DNA of 64,000 nt from Evansella sp. AB-P1 (GTDB lineage Bacteria; Bacillota; Bacilli; Bacillales; Salisediminibacteriaceae), in contig NZ_JARUKY010000003.1 of NCBI RefSeq assembly GCF_029688925.1, positions 124,001 to 188,000 on the forward strand. Reading direction: 5' to 3'. Of this stretch, positions 49,240 through 58,597 are shown one piece after another. How positions within the stretch are numbered: the stretch's first letter is position 1; the number at the start of each line of letters is the position of its first letter. The notes beneath the pieces are model-generated. The model made no database searches, was not told the origin of the DNA, and worked only from the letters and a program-made list of their open reading frames with translations. The translations under genes were made by a program, and so were the position numbers.

Positions 49240-51300
49240 CTACAAAATTGGCTTAAGTCCTTCCCATTCTACTACCCAGCTTCCATCATCCGGAAAACCA
49301 GGATTCTTCCTGTCAGCTGCCCCTTGCCAACCTGCGGCCATCATAGCAATTGCCGTTAACAGACCCCCATTACCAGGAAGGTATGCCATAAGATCTGAAC
49401 GCTGATAATTATGGCCGTTCGGCAAGTACGTGTTTTTCGTTGCTTCCATCAGTAAAAAGTCAACGGCCATCTCACCTTCCCCTAAGCGAGCAGCTGTCAT
49501 TGCGCACATAGGAAAATCCCAACCCCAAGCAGTTTCCCATTGCCAGTCTGCACGAACACGCTTTAATGTAGCTTTCATCACTTCTTTATCAATTAATGCT
49601 CCAGGTAATAATCCTAACGCCCCAACCATGGAAGGATGATCGTGATTAAAGCTTTCATAGGTGCTTGGACAATTCTCATGAGCAAGGTACACGCCATCCT
49701 TCTGTGGTGGAGGAGCCATGGAATTCGCTACAGCCTCCCATTCCGGATTCACATCATCCCCTAATCGATCGGCCCACAGAACGGCAAGCTCTAATCCATA
49801 TTTCCAATATTCTAACTCATATGGTGGGTTCCAGCTTTCCTCTGGCTTATGACACTCTTGTGCTGGTATTAACGGAGGCCCTAAAACATAAGCTTCCTTC
49901 TCCTCATCCCATTGGGCATAAGAAGCCATAAAGTTTGCTGATTCGTATACAATTTCCCTCCACCTTACGAGCAGTTCACGGCTATGACTCCCTTGATAGC
50001 ATAACTCAGCTAACATGATTGGGTGGGGCTGCTGCCATATTAAAACAGGGGCAATCGTTGAAGGCGTTTGTTCCCCATCTACCCCTACCATTTTCGGCCA
50101 TCGAGCACCATCATACCCTTGAGAAACTGCTAATTCCTTTGCTAATGGAAGAATCTCATTATACCAATTCATACTTTTCATCAATATCTCTTCTCTTCCC
50201 CACAGTGGAAAGTGAGCACCGTGCCACCAATGCATCTCTAAATGAAATTTTCCAAACCAACTATTGTATAGTAATCCTGTTTCTTGAGGTGGAATGGATC
50301 CACCACTATGAATGGCCGTTAAAAATTGTGAAAGAACCACTCTTCGTTCTAATTCCGTAGCCCGTTCGTCACTACTTCCGGAAAAATCAATTGCTCCTCC
50401 TGTTCGCCAAAAGGACTCCCAATATTCGGCACTTTCTCCTACAATGGTATCCACAGGCGATAAATCTATTAAAGAATCTAGTGAATAGCCTATAGAAAAA
50501 CAAAGCTCACGTCGTTGTTTATTTGGTACTAGTGTACATTCATGGACTCCTGTTTTTTCAAAGGTCCCATGATCACAGGACCACTTTACGAAATAGCGAT
50601 CCTCATCCATCTTCCGTTCTATAAGAACCGCACCATCTGTCTCTGACTGAAGTATCGTTTCATGTCTTTCATCATTCTTCCAATTTAGTTGAATGGACTC
50701 CTCCCACGTTCGTGAAGTCATATCTGGATTCGGAAAGCGAATAGCAACTTGCAAACGTCCCTGCTCCACCAGTGAGGATTCTACCTTTACTCCTAGTTGA
50801 TCAGAATGAGGATCACAGGAAGTTGTTACGGAAACTGTCACCCCTTCAAGTTGAAATTCACTATAAAGTGTTCCATTCCATAGCTGTAAAACTTGATTGA
50901 TACCTTCAATGTCTTCGATCACCGCTTTTTTTCCGTTTTCTTTTGTTAACACAAAGGATAACTGGCCTAGTTGGATGCGATGAGGATTCTGCCTTAACCA
51001 GTGATATGCGTGATCATCCTCTCCTTTTGGAAAAAGAGGGTAGCCTACTTCTCGACCATAGGTTTCATAAGAGTCTAAAGACAAGTCCTTAAGACGATGT
51101 TTTGTGGAGCTATCTGTATAGTGCCAACCCCAGTGACTTTGTGTTCCTAAAGGCATTTCATAGCTCTCAGGAAACGTTTGTAAACCAGTAATATCGGCAG
51201 TAAATGCAAATTCTCCATTCCCAACAGACAATGGTGATAACGGTTCAAGCTTATTGATTACTGGGTGATTTCTTTCAACCACTTTTTTTCTATCTATCAT
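49240..51300 (-). CDS. Six-hairpin family glycosidase (GH65/GH95-like)
   Basis: 687 aa. ATG 51300 follows AGGAGAUGA; the in-frame ATG at 51333 lacks a site. An N-terminal beta-sandwich (about 20-310) is followed by an alpha/alpha toroid. The GKFHLEMHWWHGAHFPLWGR and QQPHPIMLAELCY stretches recall the catalytic regions of GH95/GH65-type enzymes. No signal peptide, so it acts inside the cell on imported sugars. It is the last gene of an operon with a MocA oxidoreductase and ThuA. Family number and substrate are uncertain. Confidence 0.85.
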   Translation of the reverse strand: MIDRKKVVERNHPVINKLEPLSPLSVGNGEFAFTADITGLQTFPESYEMPLGTQSHWGWHYTDSSTKHRLKDLSLDSYETYGREVGYPLFPKGEDDHAYHWLRQNPHRIQLGQLSFVLTKENGKKAVIEDIEGINQVLQLWNGTLYSEFQLEGVTVSVTTSCDPHSDQLGVKVESSLVEQGRLQVAIRFPNPDMTSRTWEESIQLNWKNDERHETILQSETDGAVLIERKMDEDRYFVKWSCDHGTFEKTGVHECTLVPNKQRRELCFSIGYSLDSLIDLSPVDTIVGESAEYWESFWRTGGAIDFSGSSDERATELERRVVLSQFLTAIHSGGSIPPQETGLLYNSWFGKFHLEMHWWHGAHFPLWGREEILMKSMNWYNEILPLAKELAVSQGYDGARWPKMVGVDGEQTPSTIAPVLIWQQPHPIMLAELCYQGSHSRELLVRWREIVYESANFMASYAQWDEEKEAYVLGPPLIPAQECHKPEESWNPPYELEYWKYGLELAVLWADRLGDDVNPEWEAVANSMAPPPQKDGVYLAHENCPSTYESFNHDHPSMVGALGLLPGALIDKEVMKATLKRVRADWQWETAWGWDFPMCAMTAARLGEGEMAVDFLLMEATKNTYLPNGHNYQRSDLMAYLPGNGGLLTAIAMMAAGWQGAADRKNPGFPDDGSWVVEWEGLKPIL

Positions 51301-51428
51301 ATATAGTTCATCTCCTACTCTATCAATTAACATGCAGAATAATTAAATGTAACCCCTTACAATAATTTCAAAAAGATGCTTATCCAAATTTTTCACAAAC
51401 AATCTCGAACGTACACTATGGGAAAAAC

Positions 51429-52514
51429 TTAGTTGCAAATGCCTTTCACCGATAATGGTGCTGGAGATTGACACTGATTTTTCAACACATAATGAACTCC
51501 CTTTTCAGCTGCATAATGAAAACCGTACATAGCTTCTAACACATGTAAGCCGACAACTCCATTGGCCCGATGGGGACGATTGTTCCGAATACTATAAACC
51601 ATATCCAAAACTCCTAAACCACGTGAATTTTCTTTATATTGATGATTTATTTCTACATTTGTCCACTCTTTTTCTCCAGGCTTCCTTAATAACACAGGGC
51701 CTGAAAATGTATTTGGATCTGGAACGCGAATACTTCCCTCTGTTCCGTAGATTTCAATATTAGGATAGTCCACCGTTGTAAATGTATCGAAACTTGTGAT
51801 GAGTGTACCAACAATCCCATTTTTAAAATCCAATGTTCCTGCAAGATGGGTTGGCGTTTCTACTTGCATTATTTCCCCATATTTTTGTTTGCTCGTAATC
51901 GTTCGTTCTGAAAAAGCTTTAGATGCTGAGGCAGTCACTCGATGAATCGGTCCTAGTAGCTGAATAAAAGCTGTCAAATAATATGGTCCCATATCGTACA
52001 TTGGACCACCACCATGCTCATAATAAAAAGCAGGATCTGGATGCCAGCTTTCGTGACCAGGATTCATCATAAATCCTGACACAGATAACGGTCTCCCAAT
52101 ACCCCCATCATCAATGAGCTTTTTACACGTTTGTATTCCAGCTCCTAAAAATGTGTCTGGAGCACAACCTATTCGTAAATTTTTTTCTTTTGCTATACGA
52201 ACTAATGCCTCACCATCCTCGAGATCTGCAGCTAACGGTTTTTCCACGTATACGTGTTTTCCAGCTTCTAATACTTTTTTACAAACATCTGCATGTGCGG
52301 CTGGATTCGTTAAATTAACCACCAATTCAATTTCATTATCATTAAGCATGTCTTCAACAGTCATAACCTGATCGACACCATATTTTAACGCTTGTGCTTC
52401 TGCTTTACTGTTGACGGTATCTGCAACCGCTTTCACTTCTACTTCTGAAAAGGACATTAAATTCTTTAAATAGATTCCACTAATATTGCCACAACCAATG
52501 ATTCCTATTTTCAT
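51429..52514 (-). CDS. Gfo/Idh/MocA family NAD(P)-dependent sugar oxidoreductase
   Basis: 361 aa. N-terminal Rossmann motif GIIGCGNISGIYLKNL, then EKPLAADLEDGEALV (the catalytic Lys of the EKP motif), and the C-terminal beta-sheet domain with YDMGPYYL. Ribosome site GGAGGG before ATG 52514. It starts 19 bp after the ThuA gene, so both are on one transcript. It would oxidise a sugar or its derivative; the substrate is unknown. Confidence 0.93.
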   Translation of the reverse strand: MKIGIIGCGNISGIYLKNLMSFSEVEVKAVADTVNSKAEAQALKYGVDQVMTVEDMLNDNEIELVVNLTNPAAHADVCKKVLEAGKHVYVEKPLAADLEDGEALVRIAKEKNLRIGCAPDTFLGAGIQTCKKLIDDGGIGRPLSVSGFMMNPGHESWHPDPAFYYEHGGGPMYDMGPYYLTAFIQLLGPIHRVTASASKAFSERTITSKQKYGEIMQVETPTHLAGTLDFKNGIVGTLITSFDTFTTVDYPNIEIYGTEGSIRVPDPNTFSGPVLLRKPGEKEWTNVEINHQYKENSRGLGVLDMVYSIRNNRPHRANGVVGLHVLEAMYGFHYAAEKGVHYVLKNQCQSPAPLSVKGICN

Positions 52515-52533
52515 TTTGCAATCCCTCCAATTC

Positions 52534-53184
52534 TTATCGCGTTGCCCAAAGCATTCCTTTTTTCATAAGTTCTTTCACCTCAGGCATCCTAACGATTTCT
52601 GCTACATGGCCAAGAGAGCAATAATATATCTTCCCTTTGCCCCATCCTTTCGTCCAAACGACAGGCATATGTACTTCCCCATTCGTCATATGTGGTCCTG
52701 GTGCCACTGGAAATTTGGTGGTGGCATGGACCTTTACAGCAGGATCAATATGCATGTAGTATTGCTCGGAGTCAACCTGGAAATCTTCTATCCCTTTTGT
52801 TAGAGGATTATCTCGATCCAATATATTAACAGTGTAGCTAACACCGTCATTTCCAGGATGGGCAACCCATTGACCTCCAACCATAAATTGATAGTCAACG
52901 GCCTCTCTAAAGCTATCTCCCATCCCTCCATGGAGACCTGCAAGGCCAACACCGCCTTCCACAGCCTTCACGAGGAGGTGAAGCTGTTCTTTCGTAATTT
53001 TGCCCTGTGTCCAATTTGGAACGATTAGATCATAGAAATTCAATTCTTCCTCTTCTAAAGTAACTAACGTGTCAGTAATTTTCACTTCAGTGTCTTCCTC
53101 TTCTAAAATTCCCTTCAAAATATCAGCTACCTCCGCTGGTTCATGGCCTTCCCAACCACCTTGAAAAATTAGCGCTTTTTTCAT
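52534..53184 (-). CDS. ThuA-like domain protein
   Basis: 216 aa, the whole length being a ThuA/class I amidotransferase-like domain: ALIFQGGWEGHEP at the start, GLAGLHGGMGDS, HPGNDGVSYTV, and PVVWTKGWGKGKIYYCSLGH at the end. The first gene of the ThuA-MocA-glycosidase operon. ThuA-like proteins commonly accompany sugar oxidoreductases that make 3-keto sugars. No transporter or regulator gene is part of this run. Confidence 0.93.
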   Translation of the reverse strand: MKKALIFQGGWEGHEPAEVADILKGILEEEDTEVKITDTLVTLEEEELNFYDLIVPNWTQGKITKEQLHLLVKAVEGGVGLAGLHGGMGDSFREAVDYQFMVGGQWVAHPGNDGVSYTVNILDRDNPLTKGIEDFQVDSEQYYMHIDPAVKVHATTKFPVAPGPHMTNGEVHMPVVWTKGWGKGKIYYCSLGHVAEIVRMPEVKELMKKGMLWATR

Positions 53185-53382
53185 ATGTTTCCTCCCAGAC
53201 TACTAATAGTTAAAAACAGAACATCTACATGTATAAATAACTCTTCTCTTTTTTATTCTAAAACCCTCTTTTTAAGTAGCTGCCAAACAAAAGAAAATAG
53301 CACAAACAAGCAGCATTTTATTCATGTCTAACGGCTCTATTTTTTATCGTTGCTTATTATTTCATTAGATAGATAGAATTAA

Positions 53383-53412
53383 TTGATAACTATTTAGTAC
53401 TTTATGTAGTAT
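53383..53412 (+). promoter_or_regulatory. Possible sigma-A promoter of the XRE-TPR regulator
   Basis: TTGATA and TAGTAT are separated by 18 bases, about 40 bp before the ATG at 53454. Judged by eye only. Confidence 0.4.
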
Positions 53413-53453
53413 AAAAGTAATAGAATGTCTTTTTTTTGCAGAGGGGGTTTAAC

Positions 53454-54743
53454 ATGCATGTAGGTAGGCGCATATGTAGTATCCGTCAAGAACGGGGACT
53501 ATCCCAAGAATCGGTAGCAAAGTCTATACTTTCAAGAAGTCATTACAGTAACATGGAAACAGGACGTTTTAATATCTCTACTGATATTTTAGAACTATTG
53601 TCACAAAAGTTAGAGGTACCTATTACCTATTTAACAAATTACAAAAATGAAAATATTGATCTAAACTTAAAACTAGAACAATTAGAAAGTGCTCTTGAAG
53701 ATAAAGAATACAAAAAAGTAGAGCAATTGATTCTCCACATTGAGAATGAATACGAGTATATTGAAAATATTATTCAAGAGTTTAAATATTTCCTTTTAAA
53801 AGCTAGTTACTACATCATTACCAACAATATAAAGCTTGCAACTTCAATTATAGAAAAGAAGATCAATCCCTATGTACAGAATGAAGAAGATATTCCAAAT
53901 GACTTACTATTTTACTACTATTATACTTTTGCACATTGGCATCAAAAAAGAGAATCCTTTTCAAAAAGCAGAGAATATTACTATTCAGCAATAGCCCATT
54001 GCCAAACAATAAAGGAACGAGCAAAAATTTTTTATAATACGGCAATAGTCGAACGGGATTTGCATTCTTATAGAAACTCCATTAACTTTGCCAAAAGAGC
54101 TTTAGAAGCATATAAAATTGAAAATATGTGGTATCAAGTTTCAAAGACTTATGCTCTTTTAGGATTAGTATATTTAGAGACAGGATTATTAGAAGAAGCA
54201 GAAGATACTCTTACAAGAGGGTTAAACATAACCACCCGTAATCAATATAGTGATCTAGAAGAATATTTTTATGAAAACTTAGGCTTAGTTTTTGATAATC
54301 AATCGAAGAAGGAACTTAGTATTGAATATTTCAAAAAAAGTATAGAAATAAAAAAACGACTAAAAAGTCAATATATTGTACACTCCTACATTAACCTAAT
54401 AGAGACATATATGGAGATTGATAAAATAAAGGAAGCTAAGGAATTTTTGAAGGAAGTAAAGCAACTGGATAAAGACAGAAGTGAAAAATATTTAGTTATG
54501 GAAACAGAGGCAAAAATTGCACTTTTATCAAATAGTAAGGAAAAGTACGAATCACTTACAAAGAAAGTTATTGATTATTATATAGCTAAAAAAAATTGGT
54601 TATTTCTCATCCCTTTAGCAAAACAATATAGTGAATATTTAGCAGCGAATTTTAAATATAAAGATGCATACATGTATTCAAAAATTGCTTTAGATGCTTC
54701 TGATAATGTAAAAAAGGGTGGGGTTAGTATTTGGGAAAAATAA
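53454..54743 (+). CDS. XRE-TPR transcription regulator, RNPP (peptide-sensing) type
   Basis: 429 aa. ATG 53454 has AGAGGGGG 7 nt upstream; a frame start at 53436 precedes that site. The N-terminal helix-turn-helix (about 2-62: IRQERGLSQESVAKSI, SRSHYSNMETGRF) is followed by TPR-like helices through residue 425, the build of PlcR/NprR-type regulators that bind secreted signal peptides. Its last codons overlap the start of a 53-codon peptide gene, as rap and phr genes do. It probably controls that peptide and unlinked targets; its targets cannot be seen here. Confidence 0.92.
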   Translation: MHVGRRICSIRQERGLSQESVAKSILSRSHYSNMETGRFNISTDILELLSQKLEVPITYLTNYKNENIDLNLKLEQLESALEDKEYKKVEQLILHIENEYEYIENIIQEFKYFLLKASYYIITNNIKLATSIIEKKINPYVQNEEDIPNDLLFYYYYTFAHWHQKRESFSKSREYYYSAIAHCQTIKERAKIFYNTAIVERDLHSYRNSINFAKRALEAYKIENMWYQVSKTYALLGLVYLETGLLEEAEDTLTRGLNITTRNQYSDLEEYFYENLGLVFDNQSKKELSIEYFKKSIEIKKRLKSQYIVHSYINLIETYMEIDKIKEAKEFLKEVKQLDKDRSEKYLVMETEAKIALLSNSKEKYESLTKKVIDYYIAKKNWLFLIPLAKQYSEYLAANFKYKDAYMYSKIALDASDNVKKGGVSIWEK

Positions 54744-54892
54744 TTGCAGCGATACTAATAGTAATTTTTCTAGTGTTTTCAAGCTCTCGTTTGATAGACT
54801 TGCCAAATGATGAAAATTACGACCTTTTTGCAAATAAAGGTGGAAAGCCTCCTACGACAGAAAATGAAGACCCGCCACCCCCTGAAAATTAA
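54731..54892 (+). CDS. Small secreted peptide precursor (candidate quorum-sensing peptide for the XRE-TPR regulator)
   Basis: 53 codons beginning at TTG 54731, 13 bp before the regulator's stop; an in-frame TAG lies just upstream, so no longer form exists. A purine-rich GGGUGGGG lies 7 nt before it. The peptide has a short basic start (GK), a hydrophobic stretch IIAAILIVIFLVF, then a polar tail ending ENEDPPPPEN. This matches the build of Phr/NprX/PapR-type precursors: export signal plus a C-terminal peptide released by proteases. Mature sequence is unknown; a proline-rich C-terminal peptide is the simplest guess. Overlap gives translational coupling. Confidence 0.75.
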   Translation: MGKIIAAILIVIFLVFSSSRLIDLPNDENYDLFANKGGKPPTTENEDPPPPEN

Positions 54893-54939
54893 TGAAACCT
54901 TTCTGCTGTTTTATCCGTATTTTTATATAGATAGGACAG

Positions 54940-54966
54940 TTGTTTTTTTATCAAATGTGATAAAAT
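54940..54966 (+). promoter_or_regulatory. Possible promoter and palindromic operator before pspA
   Basis: TTGTTT and TAAAAT (15-base spacing) overlap a perfect palindrome TTATCA-AATG-TGATAA (54948-54963). It lies about 35 bp before the pspA start. By-eye call. Confidence 0.35.
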
Positions 54967-54999
54967 TTAATTATTATTATGGATCTGGAGGGGATTTAC

Positions 55000-55677
55000 A
55001 TGTTTCGTTTTTTTAACCGTGTACGTACAATTGTATCATCCGAATTAAATTCACTATTAAACAAAGCAGAAGACCCATCAAAAATGCTTGATCAATTTAT
55101 AGTTGATATGGAGAAGGATATTTCAGAGGTAGAAGCAGCTGTTGCAAAGCAAATCGCAAATGAAAAAGTATTAAAAAACAAATACGAAGAGGCCGCATCC
55201 TTTGTCACACGAAGAGAAGAACAGGCGATTAAAGCATTAGAGTCTGGTGATGAAGATTTAGCACGACGAGTGTTAGAGGACAAAAACAAACAGCAAAATC
55301 ATGCGGAATCATTAAAGCAATCCTACGAGGAAGCGCAAAAGCTTTCCACTGAACTAAAAGAAAAATTGCTTGAAATGAAAGACGAATACAATGAAATGAA
55401 AATGAAGAAAGACTCCCTTAAGGCTCGTTCAGAAAGTGCCAAAGCTCGTTCAAAAATTAATAAAACCATGTCTGGTATCGGAACTGGTGCAAAAAGTGGT
55501 TTTCAACGTATGGAGGAAAAGGTCATCCTTCACGAAGCAGAAGCAGAAACGTCTGAGGAAATGCGTAATGTGAATAAATCACTGGACGATGAACTTTCAG
55601 CCCTTGATTCCAATAGTGCTGTAGATAATGAACTTGCAGCCTTAAAAGCAAAATTACAGAAAAAAGATGTGGAATAA
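55000..55677 (+). CDS. pspA: PspA/IM30 family membrane-stress protein
   Basis: 225 aa, nearly all alpha-helical coiled coil. ATG 55000 lies after GGAGGGG; an earlier in-frame ATG at 54979 overlaps that site. The N-terminal amphipathic helix (MFRFFNRVRTIVSSELNSLL) is the membrane-binding part, followed by AEDPSKMLDQFIVDME, typical of PspA/LiaH. It coats and repairs stressed membranes. It faces the TPM-domain protein at 55862; B. subtilis pspA (ydjF) also has a TPM-family neighbour, so a functional link is plausible. Own terminator follows. Confidence 0.95.
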   Translation: MFRFFNRVRTIVSSELNSLLNKAEDPSKMLDQFIVDMEKDISEVEAAVAKQIANEKVLKNKYEEAASFVTRREEQAIKALESGDEDLARRVLEDKNKQQNHAESLKQSYEEAQKLSTELKEKLLEMKDEYNEMKMKKDSLKARSESAKARSKINKTMSGIGTGAKSGFQRMEEKVILHEAEAETSEEMRNVNKSLDDELSALDSNSAVDNELAALKAKLQKKDVE

Positions 55678-55722
55678 TAAATCAATATGTAAGGACAAAT
55701 GCAAATGAAAATAGACCAAAAG

Positions 55723-55757
55723 AAAAAACACCGTATAATGGTGTTTTTCTTTTTTAT
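55723..55757 (+). terminator. Terminator after pspA
   Basis: A 9-bp stem (55724-55732 with 55740-55748) followed by CTTTTTT on the plus strand. Confidence 0.9.
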
Positions 55758-55795
55758 TTGGCTGTGTAAGAAGATGGTGTTATTTTATTGAAATT

Positions 55796-55845
55796 CTTTT
55801 GCGGATGGTACGAGACTCCAGCGACAAACCTCAACATTGATACTT
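55796..55845. repeat. Fragment of the Bacillaceae dispersed repeat
   Basis: GAGACTCCAGCGACAAACC resembles the CCACTGGAGTCTCG edge of the fuller copy at 45270-45390. Low-information match. Confidence 0.35.
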
Positions 55846-55861
55846 AACAGCGCCTTTTTAT

Positions 55862-58345
55862 TTAAAACTTTCTTCCCCCACCACGAGATCCGAAGCCTCC
55901 TCCTCCACCACGGGAGCCAAAGCTAGAGCCTCCTCCTCGAGATCGACCTCCGAAGCTAGAACCGCCACCAGAACGGCCACCTCCTCCGAAGCCACCTCCA
56001 CTGCCGAAGCCGCCTCCTCCAAATGGTGGTGTTCGACGATGCATTTGTGCTTGTCTTCGTTGACGCATGACACGGCGATCATGTTCGTCCTTCATTTCAT
56101 GGATAATTCTTCTACCAATTTCAATTTCACTCATTACTTCACTGTAACGTCCTTCATTCATGTAACTCTTAACTTGAGTTTCACACGACTGAAAACGATT
56201 ACGATAGGTAGACGCAAACATATTAAATCCGTATCGTCTCTCTGCTGTTCGATAGGAGGAAAGGACATCTTGCCATTCTCTTTCTGCTTTTCTTTTTTCA
56301 TTAAGAGCATGTGTAATTTCATCGGTCAGGCGATCTAGCTGGAGCTGCTCTTCATTAATTTGTTGATATAATTCATCTACATTTACAGGTAGGTTTGTTA
56401 AATCCTTTTCTATTCTTTGAATATTTTCCTTTATGGTTTGAAGCTGACCTTTATTAAACGGAAGCTGATTTTTTTCAATGGAAATAACTAATTCCTGTAC
56501 TTTAGTATTAATCTGCTGTACCCATTGCTCCATCCCTTCCTTCTTTTGCCCAAGGACGTTGAACAGATGGAAGCATTCTTCATAATAATTTTTTACTGTC
56601 TGCAAATCACGATTAACCTCTGTTATTATCTCATGACTCTTTTTATACTGCTGAACCTCTTCATGAAGTAGATTTTCAATTTTAGGAAACCTTGAATTGA
56701 TTTTACTCACTAGCTGTTCCATTACGGAAAATTTTTCAGGTAAATGTCCCCAATGCTCTTTTGTATAGTGAGCACGAAGTCTTTCAATCTCTTCTGTAAA
56801 TAAACCTTCAACATTCTCATATGTCGTTATAAGGGATTTAACCTCTGAAAGCTTTTCTTTCGTTTCATCACGATAAAGAACTAGCTGCTCTACTCTTGTT
56901 TTACTATCATCTAGCCTCGTATGAATTACTTTAACAATTTTTTCACCTTCGTACACATTTCCTTCTGATATAACTTGTTGGAGCTGCTTTACGTAATTCC
57001 GGGCATCATTTATTAATTCATATGGTGCTTCATCTACTAAAAGAAGTCGTTCACGTTCAACCAATGACTTTACATCTCGTTCTCTTTCATTGATATTTCC
57101 ACTTATTGACCCTTCTTCTTTTAACAGCTTTTCAAGTAAGCTAATTTCGTCACGATAAGCTTGAATCATTTCTTCTGCCTCATTTAATTCCTCGTATGCT
57201 GCTAAAAAATCAAAGGAATCTTGTAAGGTAATAACTTCTTCAAGCTTGTTGGTAACATGTTGTTTTTTCAAAAACACATTCTTAAACTCTCGTTCATTTT
57301 GCAGCTTCAGTTTATCAAGTTTTTTATTCCATGTATCTAACATTTCCTGTAGCTCTAATAGCTTTGATGATGTTTCTAACTCTTTCTTTATGTGTTTGTC
57401 AATCTTCTCGGTAAAATTCTCTAGCTGGGACAAGTCAGCATTTGTTTCCTGCTCAAAGGGCTGCAGTGATTTCTGGAATTGAGCAAAACTAAATTGTGGA
57501 ATCACTAATTCCTTTATTTCCTTCTCCCTTTGTTTTACTTTGTTTAATAGTGCAAGAATTTCATCGTTTAAGTCTTGAAAAATGGATGCAGTATGTCCTT
57601 TGCTCAATTGTAGTTTTTCAGAAGTATTGTTATAAGGATCTAATACTTTGGATAACAAAGATTGTTGCTTCTCTAGTAATTCCTTGACCTGTATCCTTAC
57701 CTTCTTTTTTTCCGTAAGAATACGAAACAGGTAAAAAGCACCGATCAAGGCAATAATTACACCAATGACTAGTAACAGCGGCACTACACTAAAGCTATTG
57801 CCGCTAGTTCCCGTAGGTTGTGATCCACTTTGAGATTGCTCCGGTATAGGCGGTGGTGCTTGTGAAGAACCACTATCTGTTGCCTCTAAGGCTTCCACTC
57901 GATCTAGCATGGCAGTAAGCCCTCCAGAAAAATCACCATTTCCCGCTGCTGGTATAAAGGTTTCATCTAACAGCACTCCAAAAGGATCTGTACTAGAAAT
58001 TTGATCGATGTGCTGATTGATGTGACTACCTGGCGCAACGTGAAGATATACTTCACTTTCTGCTGCAGAAATGATAAGAACAGCATCGTAGCCCTCTGCT
58101 TGAACGTCATTCAACGTTTCTTCAGCCAATTTATCAATCGCTGTATTGTTCAAGCTTTCTACTGTTTTTATGAAGTAATTGTTTTTTGTTTCCGAATAGT
58201 CATTTTCAATCATTTGTATTTCATCTGCATTAAAAAAGTGAGCTTGATCATCAAATGACACGTCTGCAAAAACGTGACTGAATGTTGAAAAAGTAAGTAA
58301 AAAAACGATAAATCCAATAAATGTATATTTAAATATTTCCTTCAT
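55862..58345 (-). CDS. TPM-domain membrane protein with long coiled coil and Gly-rich tail
   Basis: 827 aa. Signal peptide (1-28), TPM domain outside the membrane (about 30-150), linker, one membrane segment (about 186-208), then about 530 residues of coiled coil inside the cell (215-745), and a tail (about 765-827) of almost only Gly, Ser, Arg and Phe, for example SFGGRSRGGGSSFGSRGGGG. The TPM and Gly-rich parts are typical of YgcG-like proteins; the long coiled coil is extra. ATG 58345 follows AAGGAGG. It converges on pspA, suggesting membrane stress work. No enzyme activity can be claimed. Confidence 0.9.
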   Translation of the reverse strand: MKEIFKYTFIGFIVFLLTFSTFSHVFADVSFDDQAHFFNADEIQMIENDYSETKNNYFIKTVESLNNTAIDKLAEETLNDVQAEGYDAVLIISAAESEVYLHVAPGSHINQHIDQISSTDPFGVLLDETFIPAAGNGDFSGGLTAMLDRVEALEATDSGSSQAPPPIPEQSQSGSQPTGTSGNSFSVVPLLLVIGVIIALIGAFYLFRILTEKKKVRIQVKELLEKQQSLLSKVLDPYNNTSEKLQLSKGHTASIFQDLNDEILALLNKVKQREKEIKELVIPQFSFAQFQKSLQPFEQETNADLSQLENFTEKIDKHIKKELETSSKLLELQEMLDTWNKKLDKLKLQNEREFKNVFLKKQHVTNKLEEVITLQDSFDFLAAYEELNEAEEMIQAYRDEISLLEKLLKEEGSISGNINERERDVKSLVERERLLLVDEAPYELINDARNYVKQLQQVISEGNVYEGEKIVKVIHTRLDDSKTRVEQLVLYRDETKEKLSEVKSLITTYENVEGLFTEEIERLRAHYTKEHWGHLPEKFSVMEQLVSKINSRFPKIENLLHEEVQQYKKSHEIITEVNRDLQTVKNYYEECFHLFNVLGQKKEGMEQWVQQINTKVQELVISIEKNQLPFNKGQLQTIKENIQRIEKDLTNLPVNVDELYQQINEEQLQLDRLTDEITHALNEKRKAEREWQDVLSSYRTAERRYGFNMFASTYRNRFQSCETQVKSYMNEGRYSEVMSEIEIGRRIIHEMKDEHDRRVMRQRRQAQMHRRTPPFGGGGFGSGGGFGGGGRSGGGSSFGGRSRGGGSSFGSRGGGGGFGSRGGGRKF

Positions 58346-58542
58346 GACGATTTACCTCCTTCTCTCTATATGTAATATTACTATAACCTAAAACAATGCC
58401 TTTTTTGTTACATATTTACCTATACGGATAATGATTCGTGAAAGTTCCCAAAGGACACCTCCAAACCTATCAAATAAGAAAAGCGCTAGTGGTCTGGAGC
58501 TAGACAACGTTAGAAAAACTTAGAGATTCACTGCTTATCTTT

Positions 58543-58579
58543 ATATAAAAACAAGCTAGAAATAAATCATCTAGCTTGT
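58543..58579 (-). terminator. Terminator after the J-like membrane protein gene
   Basis: Perfect 9-bp stem (58551-58559 with 58571-58579) with TTTT on its 3' side on the minus strand. Confidence 0.8.
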
Positions 58580-58597
58580 CCAAGTTTGTTAGTTATT

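Noticed and set aside
54807-55016. 69-codon frame downstream of the regulator
   Set aside because: It is in a different frame from the peptide gene, overlaps the pspA ribosome site and has no site of its own.
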